A stretch of 64,000 nucleotides of DNA from Mayfieldus sp963740555 (GCA_963740555.1 CAVUES010000010.1:154247-218246), one strand, 5' to 3'. Counted from the stretch's first letter, positions 7,353-16,120 are shown. Made by a program: numbers and translations. Notes: generated by a model not told the origin, from the letters alone.

Positions 7353-8273
7353 TCAGAGGGGGACCGGCTCGAACTGGGTCATCCGGTGCAGCTCGGCGAT
7401 CCGCTCGTCGATCTCTTCGCGGGTCAGCCGCTGTACGCGCTCGGTCCCGAACTCCTCGACGTTGAAGGACGCCAGCACCGTCCCGTAGCCCATTGCCTGG
7501 CGCAGCGCACCCTCGTCGATCTCGCCGCCGCGACCGTCGAGGAAGCCGAGGAATCCACCCGCGAAGCTGTCGCCGGCGCCGGTCGGGTCGCGCACGTCCT
7601 CGAGCGGGAAGCCGGGGAGGGCGAAGAAGCCGTCCTCGCTGAACAGCGCCGAGCCGTACTCGCCCTGCTTGGAGACGACGATCCGCGGCCCCGCCTCGAT
7701 CACGGCGCGAGCGGCGCGGGCGAGGTTGGGCTCTCCGGTCAGCTGGCGGACCTCGGCGTCGTTGATCATCAGGCAGTCAACGTCGGCGATCGCCGCCATC
7801 AGCGAGTCGCGGGCGGTTTCGATCCAGAGGTTCATCGAGTCGAGCGCCGCGAAGCGGGCGCGGTCGCATTGGGCGCGGACCTGGCTCTGGAGCTCGGGCT
7901 GGATGTTGGCCAGGAAGAGGATCTCCGCCTGGCGTGAGGGCTCCGAGAGCTTCGGCTCGAACTCCCCGAAGACGTTGAGCTGGGTGTCGTCGGTGTGCGC
8001 GGTGTTGAGGTCGAAGTCGTAGTGGCCGCGCCAGAAGAAGGTCTTGCCGCCGGGCACCCGCTCGATGTCGTCGGTGCGCACTCCGCGCGCCTCCAGGACC
8101 GCGAATTCGTCGGGGCCGAAGTCGTCGCCGACCGGGCCGACCACGTGGACGTCGGTGAAGAAGCTGGCGGCGAGCGAGAAGTGCAACGCGGAGCCCCCGA
8201 GCATCCGCTCTCGCTCCCCAAATGGGGTCTTGACCGAGTCGAAGGCGATCGATCCGACAACTGTCAACGACAA
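7353..8273 (-). CDS. PfkB-family carbohydrate kinase
   Basis: 306 residues, ribokinase-like fold. The N-terminal strand and Gly pair are VVGSIAFDSVKTPFGERERMLGGSALHFSLAAS (the GG of PfkB signature 1). NDAEVRQLTG at 171-180 is the NxxE motif. DPTGAGDSFAGGFLGFL at 229-245 is PfkB signature 2, with catalytic base Asp235 and the anion hole GAGD. It phosphorylates a sugar or nucleoside at a hydroxymethyl group using ATP; the substrate cannot be read. The upstream region (8274-8544) has no clear partner gene, and the gene stands alone on its strand. Confidence 0.88.
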   Translation of the reverse strand: MSLTVVGSIAFDSVKTPFGERERMLGGSALHFSLAASFFTDVHVVGPVGDDFGPDEFAVLEARGVRTDDIERVPGGKTFFWRGHYDFDLNTAHTDDTQLNVFGEFEPKLSEPSRQAEILFLANIQPELQSQVRAQCDRARFAALDSMNLWIETARDSLMAAIADVDCLMINDAEVRQLTGEPNLARAARAVIEAGPRIVVSKQGEYGSALFSEDGFFALPGFPLEDVRDPTGAGDSFAGGFLGFLDGRGGEIDEGALRQAMGYGTVLASFNVEEFGTERVQRLTREEIDERIAELHRMTQFEPVPL

Positions 8274-8544
8274 AGCTGCGCTCCCGTCTGGCTCGTGGCT
8301 CGTAGTTGTGTCCAGCCGTCGCCAAGCAGTCAGATCGGTGGCCTACGATCGACGACCTTGCGACGAAGGCACGTGATCCTAGCTTTGGCTGCGTAATGGT
8401 GATTGCCGTCGCCATCCCGGCCTTTGGCAGCGGCGGCTCATTCCGATTGCGGGTGTGGCGGCGGGGGCACCTTCCGTAACCGCCTGCTTCGGATCGCCCC
8501 GCGCCTCTGAGCGCCGGGGGCCCGGGTGCGAGAGACTCCCGGTT
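8274..8544. other. Intergenic gap between divergent pfkB-like and quinone-reductase genes
   Basis: 271 nt with no supportable ORF, tRNA or strong repeat. Promoters for both divergent genes must lie here. I see only loose hairpin potential (GGCGG...CCGCC near 8458-8494) and no clear operator. Confidence 0.4.
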
Positions 8545-9492
8545 GTGAAGGCGGTGCAGATCAAGGAGTTCGGCGGCCCCGAGGTGCTCGAGCACACCGA
8601 GCTGCCCGACCCTCAGCCGGGCGACGGCGAGGTGCTCGTCGACGTCGCCAGGATCGGCGTCAATTACGCCGACACCCATGTGACCCGCAACGACTACCTG
8701 GCCGAGCAGCAGCTGCCGATGGTGCCGGGCGGCGAGATCAGCGGTACGACCCCGGACGGCCGCCGGGTCGCGGCGATGCTGATGAACGGCGGCTATGCCG
8801 AGCGGGTCGCGGTCCCCGAGGCAGCGCTGATCCCGGTGCCCGACCAGGTCGACGACGACCAGGCGGCGGCATTGCTGCTCCAGGGGCTCACCGCCTGGAG
8901 CCTGCTCAACGTCTCCGCTCGCGTCGAGTCCGGCGAGACCGTCGTCGTGGAAGCTGCCGGCGGTGGGACCGGCACCCTCGCGGTGCAGCTCGCCAAGCGA
9001 GCCGGTGCGCGGGTGATCGGTCTCGCCTCCAGCGAGGAGAAGCGGGCCCTGGCGCTGGAGCTGGGCGCCGACGCCGCGGTCGACTCGCGAGCCGAGGACC
9101 TCGGCGATCAGATCCTCGCCGCCAACGACGGCGAGATGGTCGACGTGGTGCTGGAGATGAGCGGCGGCGAGGCCTTCGAGGCGACGCTGCGCACCCTGGC
9201 CCCGTTCGGGCGCCTGGCGGTGTTCGGGATCGCTTCGCGGGAGGAGAACACGGTCAGGACCGGTCATCTGCTGCGCAACAGCCGTGCCGTGATCGGCTTT
9301 TGGCTCGTGCACCTGTTTCGCCGCCCGGACGTGCTGCGTCGGGGAATCGAGGAGATTCTCGGGGCCGCGGCCAGCGGCGAGCTTCGGGCCGTGATCGGCG
9401 GCGTCTACCCGCTCTCCGAGGTCCGCAGCGTGCACGAGGAGATCGCCGGCCGCCGCAGTCAGGGCAAGCTGTTGCTCGACCCGACCAGCTAG
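8545..9492 (+). CDS. NADPH:quinone reductase / zinc-independent MDR-family oxidoreductase
   Basis: 315 residues from the GTG before KAVQIKEFGGPEVLEH, the classical MDR start; an earlier in-frame start at 8455 would only add low-complexity sequence. N-terminal GroES-like domain with IGVNYADTHVTRNDY, the quinone-reductase signature; no zinc-binding Cys cluster is present. The Rossmann domain has EAAGGGTGTLAVQLAKRAGARVIGLASSEEK (about 137-167). SGGEAFEATLRTLAPFGRLAVFG and the end SQGKLLLDP are typical of QOR/zeta-crystallin proteins. Likely a cytosolic NADPH-dependent reductase of quinones or enones; the physiological substrate is unknown. Confidence 0.88.
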   Translation: MKAVQIKEFGGPEVLEHTELPDPQPGDGEVLVDVARIGVNYADTHVTRNDYLAEQQLPMVPGGEISGTTPDGRRVAAMLMNGGYAERVAVPEAALIPVPDQVDDDQAAALLLQGLTAWSLLNVSARVESGETVVVEAAGGGTGTLAVQLAKRAGARVIGLASSEEKRALALELGADAAVDSRAEDLGDQILAANDGEMVDVVLEMSGGEAFEATLRTLAPFGRLAVFGIASREENTVRTGHLLRNSRAVIGFWLVHLFRRPDVLRRGIEEILGAAASGELRAVIGGVYPLSEVRSVHEEIAGRRSQGKLLLDPTS

Positions 9493-9494
9493 CG

Positions 9495-9522
9495 AAAGGG
9501 CCGGCGCTCCGGCCGGCCCCTT
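9495..9522. terminator. Bidirectional hairpin terminator
   Basis: GGGCCGGC (9498-9505) and GCCGGCCC (9512-9519) form a perfect 8-bp stem with a 6-nt loop, flanked by AAA on the left and CTT on the right. It lies between two convergent stops (9492 and 9549), so it can serve both genes. Confidence 0.65.
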
Positions 9523-9548
9523 CCAACGCTTGACCGCGTCTAGCTCAC

Positions 9549-10106
9549 TTACCTGAACAGCGCGATTGAGAAGTCGTACGGAAAGAAGGCCCCGTTACGC
9601 ACTGTCGTCACCTCGAGCTGCGCGCCCGGGCAATCGCCGGCAAGCGCACCCGATGTCTCCGGGTAGGCGACCCTGGCGTCGACGTTTCCGTTGTCGATGA
9701 CCTGGTAACCGGGCGTGGTCTGCGCCAACGTGAACGACGGGAGGTTCTTGAAGCAGTAGCTGGAGATCCCGGCGAAGGAGACGTTGGCGCTCGAGATCCC
9801 TCGGGAGCGCGAGTCGATGACCGTCGCGTTCCCCTTCACGTATGCGTAAGCGACAGGCCCGCCGACAGTCGCCTCCGGCACGATGCCCAGCTTCGCCTCG
9901 TTGATCTGGTTGCCGGTGATCGTGTTCTTCTTCACCCGGTTGCCCGGCAGCGAGTGCTTCTTCACGCGGTTGCCCGGCAGCGAGTTCTTCTTCACCGTCT
10001 TGCCGCTGATCTTGTTGGCGGCATACACGGCGGTGCCCCCGAGCGCGAGGAATATGGCTATCACCGAGAGCACGTTTGCGACTGTGATCCGCGGTCTTTT
10101 GGCCAT
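9549..10106 (-). CDS. Secreted/membrane-anchored repeat protein (Thermoleophilia-type)
   Basis: 185 residues. One N-terminal hydrophobic segment (ITVANVLSVIAIFLALGGTAVYAANKI) serves as signal or anchor. Then a Lys/Asn-rich repeat follows: SGKTVKKNSLPGNRVKKHSLPGNRVKKNTITGNQI, units of about 10 residues predicted to build a small beta-solenoid. The remaining 110 residues look like a beta-rich domain with two Cys (SYCFKN, GDCPGA) that could form a disulfide. Family members share the opening with the protein at 17259-17753 in this window. Function unknown; exported surface protein is inferred. The duplicated DNA coding the PGNRVKK units is visible as a direct repeat at 9935-9990. Confidence 0.75.
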   Translation of the reverse strand: MAKRPRITVANVLSVIAIFLALGGTAVYAANKISGKTVKKNSLPGNRVKKHSLPGNRVKKNTITGNQINEAKLGIVPEATVGGPVAYAYVKGNATVIDSRSRGISSANVSFAGISSYCFKNLPSFTLAQTTPGYQVIDNGNVDARVAYPETSGALAGDCPGAQLEVTTVRNGAFFPYDFSIALFR

Positions 10107-10234
10107 GAGACTCCTTTCTCTGACCGGTGAGCGCCGAGACGCCGGTGGGGCTCCCTGGCTCCCCCGGGAGTTGATGCGCCAAGCCTCTCACAGCAATTCG
10201 CCCAGGGTCAAGCCGCTACGCTGACCCGCCGCCA

Positions 10235-11671
10235 ATGACCGCATTCCGAGACCTGGGCCTACAGCCCGAGATACAGACTGCCCTCGACGAGCTGGGCTAC
10301 GAAGAGCCGACTCCGATTCAGGAGCAGGCGGTCCCCGAGCTGCTCGCCGGACACGACGTGATCGGTCAGGCCCAGACGGGGACCGGCAAGACCGCCGCCT
10401 TCGGGCTGCCGCTGCTTCAGTACCTAGATTCCGAGAGCGACGACGTGCAGGCGATCGTCCTGACGCCCACCCGCGAGCTCTGCATCCAGGTCACCCAGGC
10501 GCTTCGCGCCTACGCCGAGCACCTGCCGGTCGAGATCGTGGCGGTGTTCGGCGGTGCGCCGATCCGCTCCCAGCAGGCGCAGCTTCGCGCCGGCGCCCAG
10601 GTCGTGGTGGCGACGGTGGGACGGATGATGGACCTGATGTCGCGCCGCTCGCTGGTGCTGACCTCGGCGCGCTACGTGATCCTCGACGAGGCCGACGAGA
10701 TGCTCGACCTCGGCTTCATCGAGGACGTCGAGCGGATTCTGCGCCAATGCCCCAACGGGCGCCAGACGGGACTGTTCTCGGCCACGATGCCGCCGCCGGT
10801 CCGGCGCCTCGCGGAGCAGTACATGTACGACCCGGTGACGATCCACATCACGCCGCGAAAGCTCACCGTGGACGCGATCGAGCAGGCCTACCTGGAGGTG
10901 CCGGGCCGCGAGAAGGCCGCAAAGCTGGTCGAGCTGCTGCGCGCCGAGGAGCCAGAGCAGGCAATCATCTTCTGCCGTACCAAGATCGGCGCCTCACGCC
11001 TCGACAAGACGCTCCAAGACCGCGGACTCGACGTAAAGGCGTTGCACGGCGACATGACCCAGGGTCAGCGCGACGGCGTGATGATCTCCTTCAAGGAGCA
11101 CCGGGTGCGGCTGCTCGTGGCGACCGACATCGCCGCCCGCGGGCTCGACATCGAGCACGTCACGCACGTCATCAACTACGACGTCCCCGATACGACCGAC
11201 GCCTACGTGCACCGAATCGGCCGCACCGGCCGCGTCGGGCGGACCGGCCGCGCGATCACGCTGGTGACGCCGACCCAGCGCAAGGAAATCCCCCGAATCG
11301 AGCGCGAGGCGAAGGTGAGCATCGGCGCCTGGGAGCCGCCCGAGGAACGCCTCGAGCACGCGCCTCGTCCCCGGCGGCGGCCCCGCGAAGAGAGGGAGCG
11401 CAAGCGCGACGACAACGGTGCGGCGGCGGACCGCGGGCTGGTGAAGCTGTTCGTCAACCGCGGTCGCCGCAGCGGCGTCAGCGAGGAGGATCTGCGCTTC
11501 GCATTGCGCGAAGGCGCGGTCCTGCCCGAGGATTCGATCGATTCGATCCGGGTGCTGGAGCGCTTCTCCTTCGTCGAGCTGTCGCCCGACGCCGCCGACC
11601 AGGCGGTCGAGCGCCTCGACGGCACCAAGCTGAAGGGCCGTCAGCTTCGTCTCGAGGTCGCGCGAAGCTAG
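10235..11671 (+). CDS. deaD: DEAD-box ATP-dependent RNA helicase with DbpA-type RNA-binding domain
   Basis: 478 residues. Motifs in order: Q-motif region (FRDLGLQPEIQTALDELGYEEPTPIQEQ), motif I AQTGTGKT (46-53), Ia PTRELC, GG, motif II DEAD (151-154), motif III SAT, IV IIFCRT, V ATDIAARGLD, VI HRIGRTGR. After the two RecA-like domains a charged linker (PRPRRRPREERERKRDD) leads to a C-terminal DbpA-RBD-like domain (VKLFVNRGRRSGVSEEDLRFAL...SFVELSPDAADQAVERLDGTKLKGRQLRLEVA). That domain links DeaD/CsdA-type helicases to ribosome assembly and cold adaptation. Monocistronic; the 3' end overlaps the convergent response regulator by 4 nt. Confidence 0.93.
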   Translation: MTAFRDLGLQPEIQTALDELGYEEPTPIQEQAVPELLAGHDVIGQAQTGTGKTAAFGLPLLQYLDSESDDVQAIVLTPTRELCIQVTQALRAYAEHLPVEIVAVFGGAPIRSQQAQLRAGAQVVVATVGRMMDLMSRRSLVLTSARYVILDEADEMLDLGFIEDVERILRQCPNGRQTGLFSATMPPPVRRLAEQYMYDPVTIHITPRKLTVDAIEQAYLEVPGREKAAKLVELLRAEEPEQAIIFCRTKIGASRLDKTLQDRGLDVKALHGDMTQGQRDGVMISFKEHRVRLLVATDIAARGLDIEHVTHVINYDVPDTTDAYVHRIGRTGRVGRTGRAITLVTPTQRKEIPRIEREAKVSIGAWEPPEERLEHAPRPRRRPREERERKRDDNGAAADRGLVKLFVNRGRRSGVSEEDLRFALREGAVLPEDSIDSIRVLERFSFVELSPDAADQAVERLDGTKLKGRQLRLEVARS

Positions 11672-12060
11672 CTGACGGCGGTGTCGCCGTCGTCTGAAGT
11701 CAGGCTCGCGATCCGGCCCAGCAGGTCCTCGAAGTCGATCGGCTTGGCGATGCAGGCATTGGCACCCAGCTCCTCAGCCCGATTGAGCGTCTCCTCCTCG
11801 CGGTGGGCGCTGACGATCAGGATCGGCGTCTCTGAGCCCTCCTCGCGCAGGGTCCGCAGCACGTCGAGGCCCGACATCCGCGGCATCATCGCGTCGAGCA
11901 GGATCAGGTCGGGCTCCTCCCCGGCGTCGATCTCGGCCAGCGCTTCGACGACCTCCTGGCCGTCGGCCGCGGTGGAGACCTCATAGCCCTCCATCTCCAG
12001 CCGCGTCCTCAGTAGCAGCAGGATGGTCTCGGAGTCGTCGGCGACCAGGACCCGTGTCAT
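11668..12060 (-). CDS. Single-domain response regulator (CheY-like)
   Basis: 130 residues: one receiver domain, no output domain. Acidic pocket ADDS near residue 8, phospho-acceptor Asp56 in LILLDAMMPRMSG, Ser84 at the switch position (ILIVSAH) and Lys106 (AKPID). ATG at 12060 overlaps the kinase stop (ATGA); an in-frame TTG one codon earlier would also work. It is translated right after the histidine kinase, so the pair forms a two-component system in which the regulator acts by protein contact rather than DNA binding. Target unknown. Confidence 0.9.
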   Translation of the reverse strand: MTRVLVADDSETILLLLRTRLEMEGYEVSTAADGQEVVEALAEIDAGEEPDLILLDAMMPRMSGLDVLRTLREEGSETPILIVSAHREEETLNRAEELGANACIAKPIDFEDLLGRIASLTSDDGDTAVS

Positions 12061-13868
12061 CAACTCTCGACCGCCGCGGCGGTCGGTTCCTCGACCGCCT
12101 CTCTTTCTGAGAGGGCGGGGAGGACGATGCGGAATGTGGCGCCCTCGCCCTCCTTGGAAGTGACGCCAATCGCTCCGCCGTGCAACTCGACCAGGGACTT
12201 GGAGATCGCGAGGCCTAGGCCGGTCCCACCGACCCGTTGTGTGAGGCCGACCTCGCCGCGGGTGAAGCGATCGAAGACGTGATCGACCTGGTCCTGGGGA
12301 ATCCCAGGCCCGTCGTCTGACACCGCCACCTCGACCTCCGAGCCGACCGCCGACGCGGTGACCTTGATCGTCGCGTTCTGGGGGCAGTACTCGGTCGCGT
12401 TTGTCAGCAGGTTGACCAAGACCTGCATTATGCGGTCCGGCTCCACGCTCACCTGAGGAAGGTCGGATTCGATCTCCACCTCGAGCCGCTGCTGGCGCGA
12501 GTTGGTCAGCCCCATGATCAGGCGCGCCGCGCCGGCGACGATCGGGCCGATCTCGCAGCGCACCGGGTTGATCGTCAGCCTGCCGGCGTCGCTGCGCGCA
12601 AGATCGAGAAGGTCGTTGAGAAGGCGAACCAAATGCCTGGTGTTGTCGAGGATGATCTCGACCGTCTCCGCGTGCTTGTCGGAGAGCTGGTCGCGTTCGA
12701 GCATCAGCAGCTCCGCGAAGCCCTGCACCGACGTCAGCGGGCTGCGCAGCTCATGCGACGCGGTGAGGACGAACTCGTCCTTCATCTTCTCCAGGCGGGC
12801 TCGCTCGGAGACGTCGCGGATCGACAGCACGCTGCCGCCGCCGGTTCCCATCGGCGAGCCGGTGATCGCCAGCACCGTCCCTCCCTCTGGGGCTCGCAGC
12901 TCGCCCCGCTCGATGCCGGCAAGCAGGCGTTCCACCTTTCGTGGGCTGACCGCATCCGAGGCCAGGACCTCGCGAATCTTCGAGCCGATCGTGGCGGCGG
13001 AGAGAAGTCTCCTTGCCGCGGGGTTGGCGTCGGTCACGATCCCGCTGGAGTCGACGGTGACGACGCCGTCGCTGAGGCTCTCCATCGTCACTTGCAATCG
13101 CCGTCTGCCCTCCTCGAGGCCTCGGTAGGCGCCTTGAAGCTCGTCGGCCATCTCGTTGAACGCATTGCCCAAGGTCGCGGTCTCGGCCGGGCCGCCGACC
13201 TCCACCCGGGCTTGCAGGTCGCCCTCCGCGAGCGCTCCGGACGCGTCGACCAGCCGTTCCAGCGGTCGCCGCATCGAAGCGATCAGGCCCGAGAACAGCA
13301 GCACGGCGGCGATCAGGCCGGAGACCAATCCGACACCCACCAAAAGCGCCGTCTTGCGGGTGTCGTTGGAGACCTTGTCGCGAAGGTGCGCCCGCTCGCC
13401 CGCCTGACTTGCGATCAGCGAGTTGGTTGGCTGGTTGACCGCACCGGCAAGCGCCTGCTGGCGAGTCGCCGGTGGCGGCCGGCCGGCGAGCGCAAGGTCG
13501 GCCACGCCGCGGCGCCAATCCTTCTCGGCGGCAACCTCCTGGGCCAGCAGTCGCTGCGCCTGGGCGTCGCTGCCGGTGAGGCCGCGAGCGTCGGCCGCCG
13601 CGTTGTCCGCGGTCGCGGCGGCGGCCTGGTACCGCTGTCGCGCCCCCCTCGGGTCGGTGTTGGCTCCGCGCAGCGCCGATTGCTCGACCAGAAAGGACTG
13701 CCGCATGTGCTCGCCAGCGATCTCGAGCTGGAACGAGCGCGTGATCGAATCTTCGTAATTCTGGCGCAGCTGGAACAGACGGCCAACGCCGATCACCGTC
13801 ACGCCTGCGAGCAACGCAAAGGTGATTGCAAAGCCAATCCTGAGCCTGTTGGCGAGCGATGGGTTCAC
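12060..13868 (-). CDS. Membrane sensor histidine kinase (HAMP-PAS-HisKA-HATPase)
   Basis: 602 residues. TM1 at about 11-30, a helical periplasmic domain to about 172 resembling CHASE3 four-helix sensors, TM2 at about 174-196, HAMP to about 250, a PAS-like region about 258-355 (LSDGVVTVDSSGIVTDANPAARRLL), then HisKA with SHELRSPLTSVQGFAELL, phospho-acceptor His372. The ATPase part shows NLLTNATEYCP, VSDDGPGIP, FDRFTRGEVG and GTGLGLAISKSLVELHGG. GTG start with GAGGGAGG upstream. It phosphorylates the overlapping response regulator. The signal is unknown; the CHASE3-like helices suggest sensing of an extracytoplasmic or membrane stress, which is inference. Confidence 0.92.
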   Translation of the reverse strand: MNPSLANRLRIGFAITFALLAGVTVIGVGRLFQLRQNYEDSITRSFQLEIAGEHMRQSFLVEQSALRGANTDPRGARQRYQAAAATADNAAADARGLTGSDAQAQRLLAQEVAAEKDWRRGVADLALAGRPPPATRQQALAGAVNQPTNSLIASQAGERAHLRDKVSNDTRKTALLVGVGLVSGLIAAVLLFSGLIASMRRPLERLVDASGALAEGDLQARVEVGGPAETATLGNAFNEMADELQGAYRGLEEGRRRLQVTMESLSDGVVTVDSSGIVTDANPAARRLLSAATIGSKIREVLASDAVSPRKVERLLAGIERGELRAPEGGTVLAITGSPMGTGGGSVLSIRDVSERARLEKMKDEFVLTASHELRSPLTSVQGFAELLMLERDQLSDKHAETVEIILDNTRHLVRLLNDLLDLARSDAGRLTINPVRCEIGPIVAGAARLIMGLTNSRQQRLEVEIESDLPQVSVEPDRIMQVLVNLLTNATEYCPQNATIKVTASAVGSEVEVAVSDDGPGIPQDQVDHVFDRFTRGEVGLTQRVGGTGLGLAISKSLVELHGGAIGVTSKEGEGATFRIVLPALSEREAVEEPTAAAVES

Positions 13869-13908
13869 ACAGATGGCCTCCCTCGCTTTACACTAACGGC
13901 GGGTAGCC

Positions 13909-14571
13909 ATGCATGGCGCAATAACGCACGAAACCCTTCATGACACCCTCGCCCAGGAATGGCGACGACGCCTGGTTGCCCGAGGCACGATCGGTGCCCT
14001 GCTGCTGGCGATTCCGGTCCTCGCGGCGGCGGCGATCGGCTTCAGCGCCGGCCCCGGAGGGCTTCCGTTCGGGATCAGCTCTTTCGCCAACGGGCCCGAC
14101 GGCGGCTCGGCGAGCGCCGCCCATCCTCACGGAAACTCGATTTCGCGCCTCGTCGGCAAGGTCTCCTCGGCGACGCTCAGTCCGGCGACGGCCGCGGGCG
14201 GCGGGGGTGGCGCTTCCGGTGGCGGCGGTGGCGCGACCGGTGGCGGCTCAGGCGGTGGCGCGACCGGTGGCGGCTCAGGCGGTGGCGGCGGTGGCGGTGC
14301 CCCGATTGGGTCGACCGGCGCCGGTGGCTCAAACAACGGCACACCGTCGGGCGGCGGCAATTCGATCATCCCTGGCGGCCCGAGCACCCCGAGTGTTCCC
14401 AGCACCCCCAGCTTGCCCAGCGTCCCCAGCCTCCCCAACCTGCCCGGAACCGGAGATGGGGGTGGAGGTGGCAGTCTCGGTGGCACGGTCGGCGGCTTGA
14501 TCGACGGGGCGACCGGCCAGAGTGATAGCGGCAGCCTCGGTGGCACAGTCGGCGGTCTGCTCGGCGGCTAG
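13909..14571 (+). CDS. Gly/Ser-rich protein with one membrane segment
   Basis: 220 residues. The first 20 are polar, then GTIGALLLAIPVLAAAAIGFSAG (about 27-50) is one membrane span. The rest is low complexity: poly-Gly blocks (GGGGGASGGGGG...), a Pro-Ser-rich stretch TPSVPSTPSLPSVPSLPNLPG and a duplicated SLGGTVGGL. Such tails occur on exported or wall-spanning proteins. It is transcribed divergently from the histidine kinase across a 40-nt gap. No function recognised. The next gene (EamA) lies in the same frame directly after this stop codon, with no good start of its own. Confidence 0.6.
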   Translation: MHGAITHETLHDTLAQEWRRRLVARGTIGALLLAIPVLAAAAIGFSAGPGGLPFGISSFANGPDGGSASAAHPHGNSISRLVGKVSSATLSPATAAGGGGGASGGGGGATGGGSGGGATGGGSGGGGGGGAPIGSTGAGGSNNGTPSGGGNSIIPGGPSTPSVPSTPSLPSVPSLPNLPGTGDGGGGGSLGGTVGGLIDGATGQSDSGSLGGTVGGLLGG

Positions 14572-14586
14572 CAACAGCCAAGCGCC

Positions 14587-15426
14587 CTGCTCTCGATAGC
14601 GCTCGCGCTCGGCTCCAGCTTGTCCTGGGGCGTCTCGGACTTCATCGGCGGGCTGCAGAGCCGGCGGATGCCGTTGCTGACCGTGATGGCGATCAGCCAG
14701 CCGATCGGGCTGCTGCTGGTCTTGGCGGTCGCGCTTGCGCTCGGCGGGAGCATCCCGCCGGAGGGCTCAATGACGGCGGCGGTCGCCGGCGGTGTGGCAG
14801 GGGCTATTGGGCTCGGCTGCTTCTACGCGGCGATGGCGGCGGGGCCGATGAGCATCGTCGCGCCGATCGCATCGCTCGGCGCGGTGGTGCCGATCGGGGT
14901 CGGGCTTTCGCGCGGCGAGCAGCCTGCGGCCGTTCAGATCGTCGGTCTCGTCGTGGCCCTTGCGGGCATCGCGCTGGCCGTCCGCGAGGTCGAGCACCCC
15001 GGCGCGATCGAAGTGCCGACCCGCAGCGTCGTCTTCGCCGCGCTGGCCGGCCTCGGATTCGGGACCTTCTTCACCGGCATCGACGGCGCCGCCGGGCACG
15101 ATCCGTTCTGGGCCGCGGTCGCGGCTCGCAGCGGGGGCTCGACTGTGGTCGTGATCGCCGCGTTGGTGGCCTCGGCACCTCTGGTCGTGAGTCGCGCGGC
15201 CATGGCGCCCTTGCTGGCCGTCGCGGTCCTCGACACGCTGGCCAACCTGCTGTTCGCCGGCGCGAGCAACAAGGGGCTGCTGTCGCTGGTCGCGGTCGCC
15301 GGGTCGCTGTACCCGGTGGCGACGATTTTGCTCGCCCGCGTCGTACTCGGCGAACGTCTTGCCCGGATTCAGCAAGCCGGCGTCGTGCTGGCGCTCGGCG
15401 GGGTGGCGATGATCGCCGCGGGTTAG
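14587..15426 (+). CDS. EamA/DMT-family transporter (start codon unclear)
   Basis: About 279 residues with ten hydrophobic helices in two EamA repeats; the first ends near AVREVEHPG and the second ends GVVLALGGVAMIAAG. Drug/metabolite exporter superfamily; substrate unknown. Start problem: no ATG or GTG precedes the first helix. The frame runs back to the TAG of the Gly-rich gene (14569-14571), and the full first helix (LLSIALALGSSLSWGV) needs the CTG at 14587; TTG at 14620 would remove half of TM1. Neither has a Shine-Dalgarno sequence. A non-canonical start, readthrough of the TAG, or a mutated start are all possible. The end overlaps the convergent HAD gene by 4 nt. Confidence 0.8.
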   Translation: MLSIALALGSSLSWGVSDFIGGLQSRRMPLLTVMAISQPIGLLLVLAVALALGGSIPPEGSMTAAVAGGVAGAIGLGCFYAAMAAGPMSIVAPIASLGAVVPIGVGLSRGEQPAAVQIVGLVVALAGIALAVREVEHPGAIEVPTRSVVFAALAGLGFGTFFTGIDGAAGHDPFWAAVAARSGGSTVVVIAALVASAPLVVSRAAMAPLLAVAVLDTLANLLFAGASNKGLLSLVAVAGSLYPVATILLARVVLGERLARIQQAGVVLALGGVAMIAAG

Positions 15427-16049
15427 GCGCCGGAGGCCAAAGCCACGCCGAGCAGCTCCTCTACCCGGGCGATCGTCTCGGCGCTGTCGCGGTGAAGCAC
15501 CGCGGTCATCCCGACCGCCTCGGCGCCGGCGCAGTTCTCCCGCAGGTCATCGACGAGCACGCAGTTCCCCGGCGCGACGCCAAGCCGCTCGGCCGCGAGC
15601 TGGAAGATCTCCGGCTGGGGCTTGTGCAGGCCGACCTCGGCCGAGATCACGACCTCGTCGAAGAGGCTGCGGATCTCGTCGGTGTAGTGGTCCATGACCC
15701 ACGAGTTGGAGATCAACCCGGTTGGGACGCCGGCGTCGCGCGCCCGCCCGACCGCGTCCAGCATCCGCTGATCGGGCCGCAGCCCGGCGAACAGGCCCTC
15801 GACCAAGCCGTAGGGCTCGGTGCCCAGCAGCTCGGCGAAGCGGCGCTCGAAATCGGCGGGCTCGACCTCCCCGGTCTCAAGCCCACGAAGCGCGGCGAGG
15901 GCATCGGGGTTCTTGCGAAACAGCTCCTTTGCCGCGCCCGCATCGAGCCCGCGCTGCTCGCAGAAGGCGGCGAAGCTCGACCAGATGTCGCTGGTGAGCA
16001 CGCCACCGAAGTCGACGAGCAGCGCTTTTTTGGTTCGGTCGGGGGCCAT
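15423..16049 (-). CDS. HAD-superfamily hydrolase, ACAD10 N-domain-like
   Basis: 208 residues. Motif I is LLVDFGGVLT with nucleophile Asp13 and Gly instead of the second Asp, as in the HAD-IA group that includes epoxide-hydrolase N-domains and ACAD10. Cap helices follow (AAFCEQRGLDAGAAKELF...), then motif II TGLISNSW, motif III Lys in GLHKPQPEIF, and motif IV VLVDDLRENCAGAEAVGM. A phosphatase-type fold acting on small phosphorylated metabolites is expected. It is divergent from the APH-type kinase at 16121, and the acyl-CoA dehydrogenase lies at 17802-19067; these are the three ACAD10 domain types. Confidence 0.85.
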   Translation of the reverse strand: MAPDRTKKALLVDFGGVLTSDIWSSFAAFCEQRGLDAGAAKELFRKNPDALAALRGLETGEVEPADFERRFAELLGTEPYGLVEGLFAGLRPDQRMLDAVGRARDAGVPTGLISNSWVMDHYTDEIRSLFDEVVISAEVGLHKPQPEIFQLAAERLGVAPGNCVLVDDLRENCAGAEAVGMTAVLHRDSAETIARVEELLGVALASGA

Positions 16050-16098
16050 ATGCTTGGCCAGATGTTCTTCGCGGAGCGATCAGCGACGCGTCAGGCTG

Positions 16099-16119
16099 GT
16101 CAGCCGCCGAAGGCGGCGC
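16099..16119 (+). promoter_or_regulatory. Hairpin directly before the APH-type kinase start
   Basis: GCCGCC-gaa-GGCGGC forms a perfect 6-bp stem a few bases before the ATG at 16121, where a ribosome binding site would sit; no Shine-Dalgarno sequence is visible. It may lower translation. The GAA loop matches the GNA triloops of other hairpins in this window. Confidence 0.35.
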
Positions 16120-16120
16120 A

